Part shown: piece by piece, positions 62,570-64,000 of the stretch
How the letters are laid out: every line of letters begins with the position of its first letter
How positions within the stretch are numbered: the stretch's first letter is position 1
Origin: Undaria pinnatifida
Lineage: Eukaryota; Sar; Phaeophyceae; Laminariales; Alariaceae
DNA length: 64,000 bases
Assembly: GCA_012845835.1 (NCBI GenBank)
Contig: JABAKD010000012.1
Coordinates: forward strand, 6,477,344-6,541,343
Direction: 5' to 3'
Made by a program: the position numbers and the translations under genes
The notes under the pieces: model-generated
The model's database searches: none
Seen by the model: the letters and a program-made list of their open reading frames with translations, nothing else
What the model was told of the DNA's origin: nothing

Positions 62570-63110
62570 AATTGGGTTGATATCGTACCAAACGTACCGA
62601 AGCGTCCGGTGCCGGGTTCATGTTGTGCCGATCTTACCGAAGTGTCCGGTACTGGTATCGATGTTGTGCCGATACCGGTACCGGCCCCGGTACATACGTG
62701 CATACCGGTACCGCCGCCGGTACCGGTATTGATGTCGTACCTAACTTACCGAGTTGTCCGGTACCGGTATTGATATCGTACCGAACTTTCCGAAGTGTCC
62801 ACTTCGGGTATTGATGTACCGAACTTCTCGAAGTTTCCGGTACCGGTATTGATATCGTAACGAACTTACCGAAATGTCCCGTACCGGTATTGACGTACAG
62901 AACTTACCGAAGTGTCCGGTACCGGTACGAAAGTCTGTACCGGCACCGCCGGTACAGGTATTGATGTCGTACCGAACTTACCGAAGTTTCTGGTACCGGT
63001 ATTGATGCCGTACCGAACTTACCGAAGTTGCCGTATTGGTTCCGTACGGAACTTACCGAAGTGTCCGGTACCGGTAATGCCGGCGTTATATACCGGCGGT
63101 ACGCCTCGGT
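62570..63110. repeat. 41-bp minisatellite, type C, second array
   Basis: Same unit as 61480-61860, with extra CCGGTACCGG palindromic pieces. Confidence 0.85.
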
Positions 63111-63192
63111 ACGTACCGTACCGAACACACCCTTGCAATCTTCACTTGCACTCCACGGTTTTTTCTTCTCAAGTCCCTCACGGGTTGCAGAA

Positions 63193-63400
63193 CTGATCCC
63201 TCTATAGTGCCGCTATGGATGTGCACTATAAAGGGAAATACCGGCACTATAGCAGCATCCGGCACTACGCACACTGCCACTACTTGTTCCCATCTGTGCC
63301 AAGCGATTTCACAGGCACTATAGCGGAAAACCGGCACTACTCGACCCGCAGTATAGAGGGATCTCTACTCGACCCGCAGTATAGAGGGATCTCTACTGTA
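63193..63400. mobile_element. MITE of the CAGTAGAGATCCC family, with duplicated right end
   Basis: Left TGATCCCTCTATAGTGCCG, right GCAGTATAGAGGGATCTCTA CTG. The last 30 bp (CTCGACCCGCAGTATAGAGG onward) occur twice in tandem. Confidence 0.65.
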
Positions 63401-63655
63401 TTAATTAGCAGGAGTGGTCATATCGACCGGCCGTTGGGAACGTGCATCAGCGGTGCAACTTGTGTTAAGCTGTGTGGTGCTGCACGCGTGTGGGAGACGA
63501 TCTTAAGTCGTAGCTCGTGTACATCCGTGCCTCAACAGCTCGGACTGCTTCGTGTGATTTCTGATGCTGCCCTGATGCTGCCATCGTCACATTTATTTCA
63601 ATAATTTCCCCCCTCTGAAGTAAGTTTCGAAGGAGTTATTGACCGTTTTAGAGTT

Positions 63656-63775
63656 GCTGCACCCGCGTTAATCGGGGGCAAACTGCTTGGAATATTTATG
63701 GGATAACTTCCTTTGTGGTAAAAGCAACTGCACCCGTGTTTTTGGAGACAAATGACTCGGAATTAGTGTGGGATA
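63656..63775. repeat. Two S elements at the right edge, inverted
   Basis: TGCTGCACCCGCGTTAATCG and CAACTGCACCCGTGTTTTTG, each followed by a CTTGGAAT or CTCGGAATTAGTGTGGGATA tail. Confidence 0.65.
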
Positions 63776-64000
63776 ATTTCTGTTGTGGTTAAAATGGTGT
63801 CTGCTGTAGACTGTTCGTACAGCATGTCCAGACGGAGATGTATCAAGGATCCCGATGTCAACCTTTCCTTGTTTAACCTTTCGTTGTTTTGACCATGTAT
63901 ACATGTAGTCATGCAATGCTGAATGGCAGCGCTGTGAATAGCCCAAGTCTTATTTATAGCATCTGGAAACATGTAAAACAAGTCTATGGATAGCTCAAGT

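Larger units (their letters stand above)
61458..63143. mobile_element. hAT-type non-autonomous element C (with target duplications)
   Basis: Element 61466-63135, 1,670 bp. Left CAAGGGTGTGTTCGGTACGG, right its exact complement. Perfect 8-bp duplications CAATCTTC at 61458 and 63136. The ends are homologous to element A (CAAGG.TGTGTTC.GTA.GG). Two arrays of a 41-bp repeat flank a core with a minus-strand open frame. Confidence 0.9.

Overview
The window is eukaryotic nuclear DNA. One very large, intron-rich gene on the minus strand fills roughly positions 507 to 51245, and a gene-poor, repeat-rich stretch follows to the right. The gene encodes an axonemal dynein heavy chain of the outer-arm type. 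I could join 47 exons (9,858 coding bases, 3,286 codons) with no stop codon and consistent splice phases. They run from the initiator ATG at 51245 to the start of the second stalk helix at 507. The rest (AAA5, AAA6 and the C-terminal domain, probably over 1,000 residues) lies off the left edge. Introns average about 890 bp. A flagellated protist or alga is certain from this gene. A brown-alga-like stramenopile is my best guess from exon density, intron length, mid-range base composition and repeat load, but the sequence alone does not prove it.

Layout on the minus strand, right to left: N-terminal tail (51.2-36 kb), linker and neck (36-25 kb), AAA1 with its catalytic P-loop in one 1.6-kb exon (24.8-23.2 kb), AAA2 (23.2-19 kb), AAA3 (16-10.8 kb), AAA4 (8.7-4 kb), then stalk helix 1, the microtubule-binding tip and the start of stalk helix 2 (3.5-0.5 kb). 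All four P-loops that should be in this part are intact, so the gene looks functional. A possible first exon of a divergent plus-strand gene starts at 51521, 275 bp from the dynein ATG, which suggests a shared bidirectional promoter. No other gene is convincing between 51.7 and 64 kb.

The introns and the right flank are full of repeats. Three elements have hAT-type ends, meaning terminal inverted repeats plus 8-bp target duplications. Two of these are related and carry arrays of a 41-bp repeat. There are two short MITE families, tRNA-derived SINE-like pieces, several dispersed repeats, and two long pentanucleotide arrays that bracket one exon.

The most unusual feature is that at about ten splice junctions of the dynein gene a decayed tandem copy of the junction lies in the adjacent intron. 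Each copy holds the last or first coding bases of the exon plus the splice site, and there are one to six copies per junction. A second recurring pattern is a roughly 45-bp dispersed element lying within about 90 bp of several 5' splice sites. These two patterns are the best candidates for something undescribed. The main alternative is a generally high rate of local tandem duplication, since similar duplications also occur away from exons.
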